A stretch of 64,000 nt of DNA, taken from assembly GCA_963817785.1 (NCBI GenBank), contig CAWFPL010000008.1, positions 1,054,001-1,118,000 of the forward strand. Direction: 5' to 3'. Both the position numbers and the translations under genes were made by a program. This DNA comes from JAKALD01 sp963817785 (GTDB lineage: Bacteria; Pseudomonadota; Gammaproteobacteria; Burkholderiales; SG8-39). Under the pieces are notes generated by a model. The model made no database searches, was not told where the DNA came from, and saw only the letters and a program-made list of their open reading frames with translations. Of this stretch, positions 62,954 through 64,000 are shown one piece after another (the stretch's first letter is position 1; every line of letters starts with the position of its first letter).

Positions 62954-64000
62954 GGGCGGTCCTCCCGCCCGCGGCTGCGGAACGCATCGGGCGAGCGCAG
63001 AGCGGAGTCATCCGGCAAAGTCGGCGCGGCCGGCACGGACGACCCTCCGGCCTGCGCGGAGGGCGTTTGCGGCGCGGAACCAGGCTCGGGCAGCGGCACG
63101 GCGCCCTTGTTCTGCAGCAGCTTGTCGAGCGGCAGATAGAGCATGTTGCCGCTGCCCTTGTAGTCCATCATGATCTTGGCGTTCGAGGACAGCACCTGCT
63201 GGATCGTGTCGAGGTAAATGCGCTCGCGCGTGACCGCCGGCGCCTTGGCGTAGGCGGCCAGCACCTCTTCGAAGCGCGCGGCGTCGCCCTGGGCGTTGGC
63301 GACCACCTTCTGCTCGTATCCCTGGGCCTCCTGCAGCAGGCGCGCCGACGTGCCGCGCGCCCTGGGGACGACGTTGTTCGCGTACGCCTCGCCCTCGTTC
63401 TTCTGGCGCTCGCGGTCCTGGCCCGCCTTGACCGCGTCGTCGAACGCGGCCTGCACCTGTTCGGGCGGCTGCGCCGCCTGGATCGTGACCTGGCTCACCT
63501 CGATGCCGGTCTTGTAGTGGTTGAGAATCTGCTGCATGAGCTGGCGTGCCTTGATCGCGATCTCCTCGCGCGACTCGTACAGGATCGCGTCCATCTTGCT
63601 CTTGCCGATCACCTCGCGCATCGCCGTCTCGGCGACTTCCTTCGCGATCTCGTTCGGGTGCTGATTGTTGAACAGGTACGCCTTGGAATCATCCACGATG
63701 TACTGCACCGCGAACTCCAGATCGACGATGTTCTCGTCGTCGGTCAGCATCAGCGATTCCTTGAGCACCTTGTTGCTGACGTTGTTGCGGTAGCCGATCT
63801 CGATGGTGCGCACCTGCGCGAGGTTCACAATCTCGGTCGACTCGATCGGCCAGGGGAACCGCCAATGCAGGCCGGGGCCGGTCGTGTCGCTGTACTTGCC
63901 GAACGTGAGCACCACCCCGCGCTGGCCTTCGATCACGATGTAAAAGCCGCTCGCCAGCCACACCGCGAGGATCACGCCGATCAGCAGCGCGAGCCCGCCG
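62950..64000 (-). CDS. hflK: HflK, FtsH protease modulator (N-terminus outside window)
   Basis: The frame runs off the right edge, so about 350 C-terminal residues are seen: a membrane helix (LALLIGVILAVWLASGFYIV), the SPFH domain (EGQRGVVLTFGKYSDTTGPGLHWRFPWPIE), ISQVTIQ-type core (SQVTIQAAQPPEQVQAAFDDAVKAGQDRER) and a Pro/Ser-rich tail. The glycine-rich cytoplasmic N-terminus of HflK should lie just outside. Forms a complex with HflC. Confidence 0.95.
   Translation of the reverse strand, partial: GGLALLIGVILAVWLASGFYIVIEGQRGVVLTFGKYSDTTGPGLHWRFPWPIESTEIVNLAQVRTIEIGYRNNVSNKVLKESLMLTDDENIVDLEFAVQYIVDDSKAYLFNNQHPNEIAKEVAETAMREVIGKSKMDAILYESREEIAIKARQLMQQILNHYKTGIEVSQVTIQAAQPPEQVQAAFDDAVKAGQDRERQKNEGEAYANNVVPRARGTSARLLQEAQGYEQKVVANAQGDAARFEEVLAAYAKAPAVTRERIYLDTIQQVLSSNAKIMMDYKGSGNMLYLPLDKLLQNKGAVPLPEPGSAPQTPSAQAGGSSVPAAPTLPDDSALRSPDAFRSRGREDRP

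Overview
This 64 kb window is high-GC DNA from a betaproteobacterium, most likely a facultatively anaerobic, nitrate-respiring member of the Burkholderiales/Rhodocyclales/Nitrosomonadales. Supporting features are the rpsF-priB-rpsR-rplI-dnaB order, the hflK-hflC-DUF2065-hisZ-purA block, an alaC-hom-thrC operon, a narK-narK-narGHJI cluster ending in a parvulin gene, and a cbb3 oxidase cluster beside fnr and hemN.

Layout. 1-0.7 kb: the end of a serine dehydrogenase-type proteinase gene in noticeably lower-GC DNA, and a small basic protein gene. 0.8-11.2 kb: the nitrate respiration operon on the minus strand (narK remnant, two narK genes, narG, narH, narJ, narI, ppiC). 11.2-13.5 kb: a divergent stress operon (usp, dksA-like, cbpA, cbpM). 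The two operons share one perfect FNR box, with a -10-like hexamer at the same distance on each side. 13.7-16.9 kb: hemN, a TauE/UreH-like membrane protein, a second usp and a hemerythrin. 17.0-20.3 kb: a PAS histidine kinase, a LuxR-type regulator, a stand-alone receiver and Fnr. 20.4-31.6 kb: a P-type cation ATPase, a small cytochrome c, an unnamed membrane protein, fixH/ccoH, ccoG, ccoPQON, ccoS and ccoI. The ccoG, ccoO and ccoN genes carry five single-base frameshifts as given. 31.9-33.2 kb: a GlpC-like iron-sulfur protein.

33.2-37.6 kb: alaC-GNAT-hom-thrC (alanine and threonine/methionine synthesis). 37.7-45.0 kb: an Mth938-domain gene followed by a tightly overlapped arn operon for 4-amino-arabinose modification of lipid A, in which the two halves of ArnA are separate genes. 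45.0-48.3 kb: a haloacetate dehalogenase-type hydrolase, Bcp peroxiredoxin, PhoH and a double-CDGSH protein. 48.4-51.4 kb: dnaB and the rpsF operon. 51.5-53.06 kb: an insertion sequence lying against the rpsF promoter. 53.1-56.1 kb: rlmB, rnr and tRNA-Leu(CAG). 56.3-58.9 kb: a cyclopropane-synthase-like methyltransferase overlapped with a DWARF1-like FAD oxidoreductase, a pair that resembles 10-methyl branched fatty acid synthesis. 59.0-64.0 kb: a small acidic protein, purA, hisZ, DUF2065, hflC and hflK (cut by the window end).

Much of the left half reads as one oxygen-responsive network. Fnr and an adjacent two-component system sit among nitrate reductase, high-affinity oxidase, oxygen-independent haem synthesis and stress genes. 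Four FNR-type palindromes occur at the expected promoters, and for four leftward or rightward promoters a -10-like hexamer lies about 31-32 bp from the box centre. The right half is mostly housekeeping, apart from the insertion sequence and the lipid-modification pair. No gene-free stretch exceeds about 300 bases outside the insertion sequence. No CRISPR array, rRNA or riboswitch was seen.
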